Positions 1 to 5,362 of a stretch of DNA of 5,362 nucleotides are shown in pieces. The first letter of the stretch is position 1; each line of letters opens with the position of its first letter. Under the pieces are notes generated by a model. That model had not been told where the DNA came from. It ran no database searches and saw only the letters and a program-made list of their open reading frames with translations. The DNA is from JALXCG01 sp026991065 [NCBI: Gemmatimonadota bacterium]. GTDB lineage: Bacteria; GCA-2686955. The position numbers and the translations under genes were made by a program. The stretch lies in NCBI GenBank assembly GCA_026991065.1, contig JALXCG010000530.1, positions 1 to 5,362 of the forward strand, read 5' to 3'.

Positions 1-304
1 TGACCTGAGCGCCTCCGTCAGGTTGGGCAATGGCGGCGATCGCATCACGAATCCGGTACTGATACACCGCGCGACGATCATCCTTGGAGAAGATCTCCTC
101 CAAATCGTTGAGCGGATGAAGCGCGCCCCCCTCCTTGCGCGTGGCGGAGTCGTACGCGACTTCATAGTGCACGTCCTCGGCGCGCGGTATGGGCCAGTAG
201 ATCGGCTGTTGCAGGTGCCAGTGGTAGGTTGTGTGAAGCGGTGCTGCGGAGGTGCTGCCGCCCGCTCCCAAAACGCCGGCGATCAGACCGAGGGCCACGG
301 GCAT
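1..304 (-). CDS. GH57-like glycoside hydrolase, exported, N-terminal part (runs off the left edge)
   Basis: The minus strand is open for 101 codons from an ATG at 302-304 to the window edge, so the C-terminal part is missing. Residues 1-21 form a hydrophobic, Ala/Gly-rich stretch that looks like a signal peptide, although it has no Lys or Arg near its N-terminus. Just after it comes HWHLQQPIYWP (residues 28-38), which resembles the first conserved region of GH57 (the HxHQP-type strand at the start of the catalytic barrel). The following residues (HYEVAYDSA, LHPLNDLEEIFSKDDR) read like a genuine soluble domain. GH57 enzymes act on alpha-glucans, either hydrolysing or branching them, but the substrate cannot be told from this fragment. 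The catalytic Glu and Asp lie outside the window. The only Shine-Dalgarno-like bases, AGCAGG, touch the ATG. I found no ATG, GTG or TTG in frame between the stop of the upstream gene and 304, so the start is kept but uncertain. Confidence 0.72.
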   Translation of the reverse strand, partial: MPVALGLIAGVLGAGGSTSAAPLHTTYHWHLQQPIYWPIPRAEDVHYEVAYDSATRKEGGALHPLNDLEEIFSKDDRRAVYQYRIRDAIAAIAQPDGGAQV

Positions 305-417
305 CCTGCTGAGTGGGGGATGGCTTCGGTGACGACTCCCGCTGCTGTCGCAATCGCCGCGGTGCGGGGGAATTGCCGCCGGCCGGCACCGGAGAGCTGC
401 TCGGTGAGTTTGGCGGA

Positions 418-825
418 TCAGTTGCATTCGGGCAGGATTTCGACCGGCATCTCGCAGCCGAAATCCTCGTCCTGGCTGGTGCCTGTGACCAGGATCGTGT
501 AGGTGCCTTCCGGCGCCCGCGGCGGAACCGGTATCACCCGGTCCACGCACTGCCAGCCGCTGCCGCCGATCAGTTCCATGGTTCCACTGCCGAACTCCAC
601 GCGGCTCCCGTCGGGCAGGAGTGCGACCACCGTAGCAGTCGCGAAACGGATGTCGCGGCAATCATTGCGCAGACAGAGGGTGAGTTGAAACCGCTCGCCC
701 GGAGATACGCAAGGCTGGGAAGAATCGAGCCTGCAGGATACGCAGGGCTCGGCACTCGCGGCTGTTCCAAACAACACGACCGACGCGGCCGCCATGGCGA
801 GGGCAGTGGAGAATCTCTGTGACAT
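418..825 (-). CDS. Small secreted cysteine-rich protein, possible Ig-like beta-sandwich
   Basis: This 135-residue protein is not one I recognise by name. Residues 1-25 are a clear signal peptide: a short basic start (MSQR), a hydrophobic core (ALAMAAASVVLF) and a TAASA cleavage site before EP. The mature part has eight cysteines (28, 31, 39, 51, 56, 93, 124, 134), enough for four disulfides. It also has alternating beta-strand-like segments (RFQLTLCLRN, ATATVVALLPDG, TYTILVTGTS). Phrases such as SPGERFQLTL and APEGTYTILV are usual in Ig-like or accessory beta-sandwich domains, so an extracellular binding or structural role is inferred. The ATG at 823-825 is chosen because AAGGAG lies 6 bases upstream and the signal peptide begins there. 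The frame stays open upstream to 945, but those 40 codons are Arg/Ser/Pro-rich and unconvincing. The GH57-like gene follows 113 bases downstream on the same strand, so the two may be co-transcribed. Confidence 0.8.
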   Translation of the reverse strand: MSQRFSTALAMAAASVVLFGTAASAEPCVSCRLDSSQPCVSPGERFQLTLCLRNDCRDIRFATATVVALLPDGSRVEFGSGTMELIGGSGWQCVDRVIPVPPRAPEGTYTILVTGTSQDEDFGCEMPVEILPECN

Positions 826-831
826 TGCAGT

Positions 832-837
832 CTCCTT
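832..837 (-). promoter_or_regulatory. Ribosome binding site of the small secreted protein
   Basis: AAGGAG on the minus strand sits 6 bases before the ATG at 823-825. It decides the start against the longer open frame beginning at 945. Confidence 0.75.
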
Positions 838-1206
838 CAGCGAAGCCGGCTGGAATCGGTTGGGCGATCGCGGTTTCGATCGGATCTCAGATGGCGCACG
901 TCTGAACCTGGATTTCACTCTCCGGGCCGAGTTGTCTGTTCGCACCGCCCGCGATATGCGATTCAGTATATTCCCGATTCTCCAGTCGACAGGACAAAAA
1001 TGGACGAGGAGCCTGGAATGATGCCCCCCGGTTCGGCCGCCTGCGCGACATCGATCGACACGATCAGAAGAGTTGATGGCTCATTTCCAGAACATCAATG
1101 ATACATTCAGAAGCGCTGTCGGCGTCTTGTTGCTCTTCCCCGCAATGCTCTGGTGACGACCGGCGCGAAGCTCGTTGCAGCACATGCGCTTTCTCTATTT
1201 CCGCAG

Positions 1207-1212
1207 AAGGAG
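1207..1212 (+). promoter_or_regulatory. Ribosome binding site of adk
   Basis: AAGGAG ends 4 bases before the ATG at 1217-1219. It supports this start over the in-frame ATGs at 1175 and 1184, which would add an aromatic and basic N-terminal tail in front of the P-loop strand. Confidence 0.75.
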
Positions 1213-1216
1213 CCTC

Positions 1217-1888
1217 ATGAATATCTTGATTTTTGGCCCAAACGGCTCAGGAAAAGGCACCCAGGGAGCCCTGGTGAAGCAGAAGTATGGTCTCGATCAC
1301 ATTGAGTCGGGCGCGATCTTTCGCCAGCACATCGGCGGCGGCACCTCACTTGGAATGAAGGCCAAGGCATATATTGAGCGCGGCGAGCTGGTTCCGGATG
1401 AGATCACCATCCCCATGGTCCTGGACGTTCTCGGGCAGGCCGGCGCCAATGGCTGGTTGCTCGATGGGTTTCCCCGCTCCATTGTTCAGGCGGAGAAGCT
1501 CTGGGAGGCGCTCCGTGCGGATGGCGTTGGCCTGGATGCGGTGATCGAGATACTTCTGCCGCGGGAAGTTGCCAAGGCTCGGATCATGGGGCGCAGGCTT
1601 TGTGTGAACGATCCCAACCACCCGAACAACATCGGGATTCCGGCGATCGCGCCAAACGGGGAACGGTGCCGTGTGTGCGGCGGTTCCCTCACTGCGCGGC
1701 CGGACGATCAGGATGAGGAGGCGATCAACAAGCGCCACGACATCTACTATGATGCCGTCAGTGGGACTTTGGCGGCTTGCAGGTTTTTCCAGAAGATGGA
1801 TGGTGCGGGGTTCCGGTTCATCGAGTTGGACGGTGAGCGCTCCATCGAGGAGATCCAGAGGCAGCTCTTGGCACGACTGGAGGATTGA
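1217..1888 (+). CDS. adk: Adenylate kinase, variant type with a Cys/His-containing LID
   Basis: Adenylate kinase interconverts ATP + AMP and 2 ADP in the cytoplasm. The 223-residue length fits the long-LID bacterial type. Visible parts in order: the P-loop GPNGSGKGTQ at 7-16 right after strand MNILIF; the AMP-binding region, with HIESGAIFR (28-36) where most family members have a STGDMLR-like motif; GELVPDEIT (56-64); DGFPRS (83-88) with the AMP-contacting Arg87 and Gln91; and the LID (about 125-165) with GRRLC, HPNN and CRVCGG. Cys129, His135, Cys151 and Cys154 are a possible zinc site, though spaced unlike the usual CxxC pair. R161, DD 163-164 and R173 match the conserved catalytic Arg/Asp residues. 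Overall it resembles the Desulfovibrio-like variant as I remember it. The start at 1217 is supported by AAGGAG 4 bases upstream and by the usual N-terminus. The membrane-protein gene follows after 5 bases. Confidence 0.93.
   Translation: MNILIFGPNGSGKGTQGALVKQKYGLDHIESGAIFRQHIGGGTSLGMKAKAYIERGELVPDEITIPMVLDVLGQAGANGWLLDGFPRSIVQAEKLWEALRADGVGLDAVIEILLPREVAKARIMGRRLCVNDPNHPNNIGIPAIAPNGERCRVCGGSLTARPDDQDEEAINKRHDIYYDAVSGTLAACRFFQKMDGAGFRFIELDGERSIEEIQRQLLARLED
1879..1883 (+). promoter_or_regulatory. Ribosome binding site inside the end of adk, deciding the next start
   Basis: GGAGG lies within the last codons of adk. It is 1 base from the in-frame TTG at 1885, which is too close, but 10 bases from the GTG at 1894, which is workable. 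The GTG is therefore the preferred start of the membrane protein, and its translation is probably coupled to that of adk. Confidence 0.6.
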
Positions 1889-1893
1889 CCTCC

Positions 1894-4185
1894 GTGCCGT
1901 TGGCTGACCAGGCAAGCCCAAGGTATCAGTATCTGGCGGTTCTGCTTGTCTCCGCGGCGGTTCTGCTTTTTCAAATCCTGCTGACCCGTCTCTTCTCGTT
2001 GGTCTTTTCCTACCACTACACTTTTCTCGGTGTTTCCGTGGCGCTGTGTGGATTCGGCCTTGGGGGGGCGGCTGTGGGCTGGGCCGCCGATTCAGTCCGC
2101 TGGAGCGCCCTGAGCAGCAACCGGCAAGCGGCAATCTGTGCCTTGCTCTTCGCTGTGGGCATCGATGTCACCCTCGGGATGCTCGTGCTCCTCCCCGATC
2201 CCGTGAATGCGGTGATACCCGCCCTGCCGGCGGCGCTGGCGTGTGCCGGTGCCGGTGGAATGCTGGCCATAGTCTTTCGCGACGGCACTGGCCGGGTTGC
2301 CCCACTCTATGCCACCAGTCTCGCCGGATCAGCACTGGGCTGTGCCCTGGTTTTCCCGCTTTTGGCGTGGCTCGGTGGCCCGCGCGCGCTTCTTCTCACC
2401 GCTCTGTTGGCGGCAGCTGCGGCGTTCTTGATTGCCGGGCCGAACTCCCCGCGGCCGCGTTTTGTTACGGTTTCGGCTGTGCTGCTCCCGGCCATTGCGC
2501 TGGCTGCTCTCTGGTTGCCGCCGGTGCGAGTCAGTGCGCAGTCGGGCAAGGAATACGCGGAAGCTTGCCGCAACTACACCCCGACGATTGTAGCGTCCCG
2601 CTGGAGCGGCTTTGCCCGAACAGATCTTGTCTCCGTTGCGGAGATGCCCGCGGAGATGTACCTGTATACGGACGGGGCGGCGCCCGCGCCGATGCTACAG
2701 TGGACCGGCGGACCGGTAGCCGCCGAACGGTTCCGGGATTTCGTTGGCGCGGCAGCTTTTGGTTTGGTTGCCCCGGGGCCGCGGGTGCTGCTCCTGGGAT
2801 CCGGAGGCGGGCGCGACGTGCTGGTGGCGAAAGCACACAATGCCTCCGCCATCACGGCGGTGGAGGTCAATCCGGACATCGTTGCGCTGGTGCATGAAAA
2901 CGCCGATTTCTGTGGTCCGGTCTACACGGCTCCAGAGGTCGAGCTACACGAGCGCGAGGCGCGCAGTTTTCTGCGCGGTGAAAAGCGACGCTGGGATCTG
3001 ATCTATGTTTCGCTGCCTCGTTCGCAGCGCAGTTCCAACCTGGCCGGCTATCAACTGGTCGAAAACTATCTGATGACGGCCGAAGCGGTCGATGACGAGT
3101 TTTCTCACTTGAGTCCGGATGGTGCCCTGGCGGTTGTTGCTTATGGCGAAGCCGACATGCTGAAACTGTTTGGAACAGTGGTTGCACATCATGTGGACGC
3201 GGGCATGAGCGATGAGGATGCCGTGCGCAGCATCGCGATTCTCCGCCAACCCACTCGCCTGGGTGTGATGCGCTACGCTTTTGTCGCAAGATCGCGTCCG
3301 TTTACTGCGCAGGAGGTTCAGCTTGCCAAGCGTGTGCAGGGAGAGCGAGGGGTGGAGATCCAGTGGTTGCCGGGAACCGCTTCGGTCGCAGGCATCCGCA
3401 CCGGATCGGTGATCGAAAACCTCTGCGGGCAGGCCCCGGCAGTCGGCATCCACACATGGATTCAGCGTCTCTCCGCCATTCAGAAGGTGAATCTTGCGAT
3501 TCCGACGGATGAGAAGCCGTTTTTCTATAAGTGGAACTTGGGGGTTCCGGCTGGAATCAAGGCAACGGCAATTGGAGCGTTGCCGGGGGTCCTGTTGGTA
3601 TGCATGCTCGCTTGGCGGCGAGTGGGGCGTCGAGAAGAAATCCCGGTTGCAGAGTTTGCCCCTGTTTTCCTTCTTTTCGGTTGTCTCGGGGCAGGCTATG
3701 CGCTGGTGGAGGTGGGGCTGGTCCACAAGACATCGCTCTTTCTCGGAACGCCTGCGTATTCGTTGGCGGTGATTCTCGGGGCACTGTTGTTGGGCGGCAG
3801 TGCCGGAGCCGTCACTGCCGCGCGCAGTCCAGGCGGCGCGCGTTCGGCCTGTTTGAGTGTGGCAGTGGGCGCGGTTGCCGGCTACTTCGCTCTCTCTCCG
3901 GTACTCGGCATGGCACTGGCATGGCCGCTGCCGCTGCGCTTGTTTCTGACAGCGGTCCTGGTCACTCCTTTCGGGGTTGTATTGGGTCGCCCGTTTCCTT
4001 TGGCTCTGCAGGTCTTGAGTGAGAACCGCCGGCACCTGATCCCGTGGGTCTGGGCGGTCAATGGCCTGGCCGCGGTAGTCGGCTCCATTGCGGCGGTTGT
4101 CATTGCGATGACTTTCGGATTCAGTACCTCCCTCGCTGCGGCCGCCGCTCTTTACGTCGTCGCGGCTTGGGCGGCGAATCATTGA
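1894..4185 (+). CDS. Polytopic membrane protein with central spermidine-synthase-like SAM-binding domain
   Basis: This 763-residue protein (numbered from GTG 1894) has three parts. About seven hydrophobic segments span residues 11-210. A soluble domain with a Rossmann-like core covers about 211-550. About seven further segments cover 557-760. The core has the glycine-rich loop VLLLGSGGGRDVL (298-310) and the acidic strand end AVEVNP (322-327), as in spermidine synthase and class I methyltransferases. The spermidine-synthase catalytic Asp region is changed: after WDLIYV comes SLPRSQ (373-378) instead of a D-x-x-D-P-like motif, and REAR (354-357) replaces the usual DxR. Aminopropyl transfer is therefore unlikely, and the substrate is unknown. 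TDEKPFFYKW (538-547), GYALVEVGLVHKTSLFLG (601-618) and the NG in TM13 (723-724) match what I recall of fused membrane/spermidine-synthase-like proteins. The start could also be TTG 1885, adding three residues. It directly follows adk. Confidence 0.85.
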   Translation: MPLADQASPRYQYLAVLLVSAAVLLFQILLTRLFSLVFSYHYTFLGVSVALCGFGLGGAAVGWAADSVRWSALSSNRQAAICALLFAVGIDVTLGMLVLLPDPVNAVIPALPAALACAGAGGMLAIVFRDGTGRVAPLYATSLAGSALGCALVFPLLAWLGGPRALLLTALLAAAAAFLIAGPNSPRPRFVTVSAVLLPAIALAALWLPPVRVSAQSGKEYAEACRNYTPTIVASRWSGFARTDLVSVAEMPAEMYLYTDGAAPAPMLQWTGGPVAAERFRDFVGAAAFGLVAPGPRVLLLGSGGGRDVLVAKAHNASAITAVEVNPDIVALVHENADFCGPVYTAPEVELHEREARSFLRGEKRRWDLIYVSLPRSQRSSNLAGYQLVENYLMTAEAVDDEFSHLSPDGALAVVAYGEADMLKLFGTVVAHHVDAGMSDEDAVRSIAILRQPTRLGVMRYAFVARSRPFTAQEVQLAKRVQGERGVEIQWLPGTASVAGIRTGSVIENLCGQAPAVGIHTWIQRLSAIQKVNLAIPTDEKPFFYKWNLGVPAGIKATAIGALPGVLLVCMLAWRRVGRREEIPVAEFAPVFLLFGCLGAGYALVEVGLVHKTSLFLGTPAYSLAVILGALLLGGSAGAVTAARSPGGARSACLSVAVGAVAGYFALSPVLGMALAWPLPLRLFLTAVLVTPFGVVLGRPFPLALQVLSENRRHLIPWVWAVNGLAAVVGSIAAVVIAMTFGFSTSLAAAAALYVVAAWAANH

Positions 4186-4209
4186 CTCGTTGGCCGCCAG
4201 ACAGCACAG

Positions 4210-4225
4210 TGCGGCCTCGGCCGCA
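4210..4225. repeat. Inverted repeat 25 bases after the membrane-protein stop
   Basis: TGCGGCC and GGCCGCA are perfect 7-base arms separated by TC. The near-palindrome could form a short GC-rich hairpin downstream of the adk group. Without a T tract it is not an intrinsic terminator, though it might stabilise the 3' end or be a protein site. Confidence 0.35.
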
Positions 4226-4262
4226 GTCAGCGCTGCCAAGCGCGCCACAAACGCCCTGCGAG

Positions 4263-4280
4263 TGTCGCTTGAATGCGACA
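4263..4280. repeat. Inverted repeat flanked by an A run
   Basis: TGTCGC and GCGACA are perfect 6-base arms around a TTGAAT loop, and the right arm runs into AAAAAA. The orientation is wrong for a terminator on either strand: on the plus strand A residues follow the stem, and on the minus strand the T run precedes it. Confidence 0.35.
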
Positions 4281-4362
4281 AAAAACAATCCTTGCCGGGC
4301 TCGCGAATCGGCGATGCCGGATGCGGCAAAACGGCCTCCAAAAGGGAAGAGGAAAAGCCGCG

Positions 4363-4387
4363 ATTCTCATGGTCATCCCTTGAGAAT
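4363..4387. repeat. Inverted repeat overlapping the -35 box
   Basis: ATTCTCA (4363-4369) and TGAGAAT (4381-4387) are perfect 7-base arms 11 bases apart. The right arm overlaps the TTGAGA -35 box of the beta-helix promoter. The layout suits a dimeric regulator site, but no known operator was recognised. Confidence 0.35.
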
Positions 4388-4408
4388 TCCGAACCCCCGT
4401 GTTCTAAT
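4380..4408 (+). promoter_or_regulatory. Sigma-70-type promoter of the beta-helix gene
   Basis: TTGAGA at 4380-4385 matches the -35 consensus in 5 of 6 bases. TCTAAT at 4403-4408 matches the -10 consensus in 5 of 6. The spacer is exactly 17 bases. Transcription would begin near 4415, giving a leader of about 200 nucleotides before the ATG at 4615. It is the best promoter match I found in the window. Confidence 0.5.
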
Positions 4409-4592
4409 TGACGCACTGGCTGGATTCGACCCAACGGAAGCCGCGGGTTGGCTTTGACCTTCGACTTAACGCGGGCGCTGGCCGGTAGCATACGCACATG
4501 GGGGCGGACGGCACGTCTATGTTGTGCGCCAGCGAACGTTCTGATATCGGGCGGTTTGAGCGCGGGGGGGGCGAGTCCAAACCGGGCCGTCT

Positions 4593-4608
4593 TCCAATGG
4601 AATTGGAG
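4593..4608 (+). promoter_or_regulatory. Ribosome binding site of the beta-helix gene within a small hairpin
   Basis: GGAG at 4605-4608 lies 6 bases before the ATG at 4615 and is the likely Shine-Dalgarno. TCCAAT (4593-4598) pairs with ATTGGA (4602-4607) around a GGA loop, so the hairpin would cover most of the Shine-Dalgarno. The alternative in-frame ATG at 4597 falls inside the hairpin and has no Shine-Dalgarno of its own. Confidence 0.45.
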
Positions 4609-4614
4609 AGTTTG

Positions 4615-5362
4615 ATGCTAGCGAGATCACCGGGCTTGCTTTTGTCTGCGGTGTGCCTTCTGAGCGCTCAGGCTTCAGCGCTGACCGAGCATGCGGGAAC
4701 GATTGGCTCCAATGAAACCTGGGCGGGCGCTGGCGAAGTGCACTTGATTACGGGTGAAGTAAATGTAGCTTCCGGGGTTACTCTCACCATCCAGCCCGGC
4801 GCGATCATCAAGTTCCGTGACCGTTACAGTCTGACCGTTGCCGACGGAGGCATTCTGCTCGCTTCAGGCACTGCGTCGGAACGAATCTACTTCACTTCAT
4901 ACAAGGATGACAGCGTTGGTGGAGATACCAACGGTGACGCAGACGCTTCCTCTCCAGCGGCCGGAGATTGGTGGCGGTTGAACTTCACCAACGGCGAAGG
5001 CTGTCGCTTGATCTACAGCGAAATTCGCTATGGCGGTTACTATACTTACTATGGCAATGAACGTGGAGCAGTCTACCTGAATTTCAGTTCATTTGTCGAT
5101 CCGGCTCCGGTCGTTGAGAATTGTACCATAGAGCATGTAAGCACTTACGGCATCTACATCGAAGGCTCCTCCGCCAGCGAGCCCCAAATCATATCGAATA
5201 GCTTCAACGATTGTCCGAACTGGGCGGTATACAATACCTCAACCTCGCTCCTGCCGAATGTCGCGCAGAATCAGTTCACGGTCCCGAAAGGGGTCTATGT
5301 GCGCTCCGCCAGTCCGGTGACGGACAACACGTTTGCCGATGCAACCAGCTACGCGATCTATG
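4615..5362 (+). CDS. Secreted right-handed parallel beta-helix protein, N-terminal part (runs off the right edge)
   Basis: The frame is open for 249 codons to the window edge, so the C-terminus is missing. Residues 1-22 are a signal peptide (MLARSPG, core LLLSAVCLLS, cleavage after AQASA). The mature start includes TLTIQPGAIIKF (56-67), then LTVADGGILLASGTASERIYFTS, a typical first-rung pattern of parallel beta-helix proteins in which a cap strand precedes coils with GTxxxxIxFTS. An Asp/Gly-rich insert, KDDSVGGDTNGDADA (97-111), may bind calcium. GDWWRLNF (117-124) and repeated strands with turn Asn residues (VENCTIEHVSTYGIYIE, IISNSFNDCPNWAVY) continue the helix. Such proteins are exported and often bind or cleave polysaccharide or act as surface modules; no catalytic residues are identifiable here. 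The gene is visibly more AT-rich than its neighbours. In-frame ATGs at 4498, 4519 and 4597 are possible starts, but only 4615 has both a Shine-Dalgarno and a signal peptide at its N-terminus. Confidence 0.82.
   Translation, partial: MLARSPGLLLSAVCLLSAQASALTEHAGTIGSNETWAGAGEVHLITGEVNVASGVTLTIQPGAIIKFRDRYSLTVADGGILLASGTASERIYFTSYKDDSVGGDTNGDADASSPAAGDWWRLNFTNGEGCRLIYSEIRYGGYYTYYGNERGAVYLNFSSFVDPAPVVENCTIEHVSTYGIYIEGSSASEPQIISNSFNDCPNWAVYNTSTSLLPNVAQNQFTVPKGVYVRSASPVTDNTFADATSYAIY

Larger units (their letters stand above)
826..1216. other. Divergent intergenic region
   Basis: This spacer separates the start of the minus-strand secreted-protein gene from the start of adk, so promoters for both directions should lie here. 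A minus-strand TATACT at 965-970 resembles a -10 box, but the nearest TTGTCC is 21 bases upstream, too far for a normal -35. On the plus strand, TTGTCT (932-937) and TATGCG (955-960) are 17 bases apart but match the consensus poorly. No promoter is convincing. The octamer GCGATCGC occurs at 864-871. A 27-codon frame starting at ATG 1018 has GAGGAG six bases upstream and could be a short leader peptide or chance. No RNA gene was seen. Confidence 0.6.
4186..4614. other. Intergenic region with inverted repeats and a promoter
   Basis: No frame here looks coding. Open frames on both strands are low-complexity continuations of shadows of the membrane-protein gene. The region contains three inverted repeats (4210-4225, 4263-4280, 4363-4387), a good sigma-70-type promoter (4380-4408) and a hairpin over the ribosome binding site of the next gene (4593-4607). 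No stem is followed by a T run on the plus strand, so no intrinsic terminator for the adk group is evident. Confidence 0.6.

Noticed and set aside
374-388. TGCCG/CGGCA stem between the two minus-strand genes as a terminator
   Set aside because: The stem is only 5 base pairs, and C residues rather than a T run follow it on the minus strand.
23-822. Plus-strand open frames of 159 and 169 codons at the left end
   Set aside because: They are antisense to the GH57-like and secreted-protein genes, and their translations are low-complexity with no signal peptide or domain.
826-945. 40-codon N-terminal extension of the small secreted protein
   Set aside because: The extension is Arg/Ser/Pro-rich and would bury the signal peptide. 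A strong Shine-Dalgarno sits in front of the ATG at 823-825.
1346-2134. Minus-strand open frame of 262 codons across the adk/membrane-protein junction
   Set aside because: It is antisense to two well-supported genes and has a low-complexity Pro/Arg-rich translation.
2046-2897. Plus-strand open frame of 283 codons inside the membrane-protein gene
   Set aside because: It is the alternate frame of a hydrophobic GC-rich gene, with a Cys/Arg/Gly-rich translation and no plausible start or domain.
2944-4497. Minus-strand open frame of 517 codons
   Set aside because: It is antisense to the membrane-protein gene and rich in Arg, Gln and His with no recognisable domain. The plus frame has conserved motifs and membrane segments, so this is a high-GC shadow.

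Overview
The window is GC-rich bacterial DNA carrying two outward-facing gene groups and a third gene that leaves the right edge. Three proteins have export signals or membrane segments. The adenylate kinase is of a variant type that I associate, from memory, with Desulfovibrio-like bacteria and some uncultured lineages. A Gram-negative host, perhaps deltaproteobacterial or from an uncultured phylum, is plausible, but the sequence does not fix the phylum. No RNA gene, mobile element or CRISPR array is visible.

Left part, minus strand: a 135-residue secreted protein with eight cysteines and a likely beta-sandwich fold (complement 418..825). It is followed 113 bases downstream by the first 101 codons of an exported GH57-like glycoside hydrolase that runs off the left edge (complement 1..304). 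The two may form an operon. A 391-base divergent spacer (826..1216) separates them from the middle group.

Middle, plus strand: adk (1217..1888), and 5 bases later a 763-codon polytopic membrane protein with a spermidine-synthase-like SAM-binding domain in its centre (1894..4185). The ribosome binding site of the second gene lies in the last codons of adk, so the pair is probably co-transcribed and translationally coupled. The membrane protein keeps the glycine-rich nucleotide-binding loop but lacks the acidic residues expected for aminopropyl transfer.

Right part, plus strand: a 429-base spacer (4186..4614) with several inverted repeats and a good sigma-70-type promoter (TTGAGA, 17 bases, TCTAAT). 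It leads into a secreted parallel beta-helix protein truncated by the window edge (4615..5362). The promoter predicts a leader of about 200 nucleotides, ending in a small hairpin that overlaps the ribosome binding site.

I found no convincing new multi-gene system. The most notable items are the degenerate spermidine-synthase-like membrane protein coupled to adk, the small cysteine-rich secreted protein beside the GH57 enzyme, and the structured leader of the beta-helix gene.
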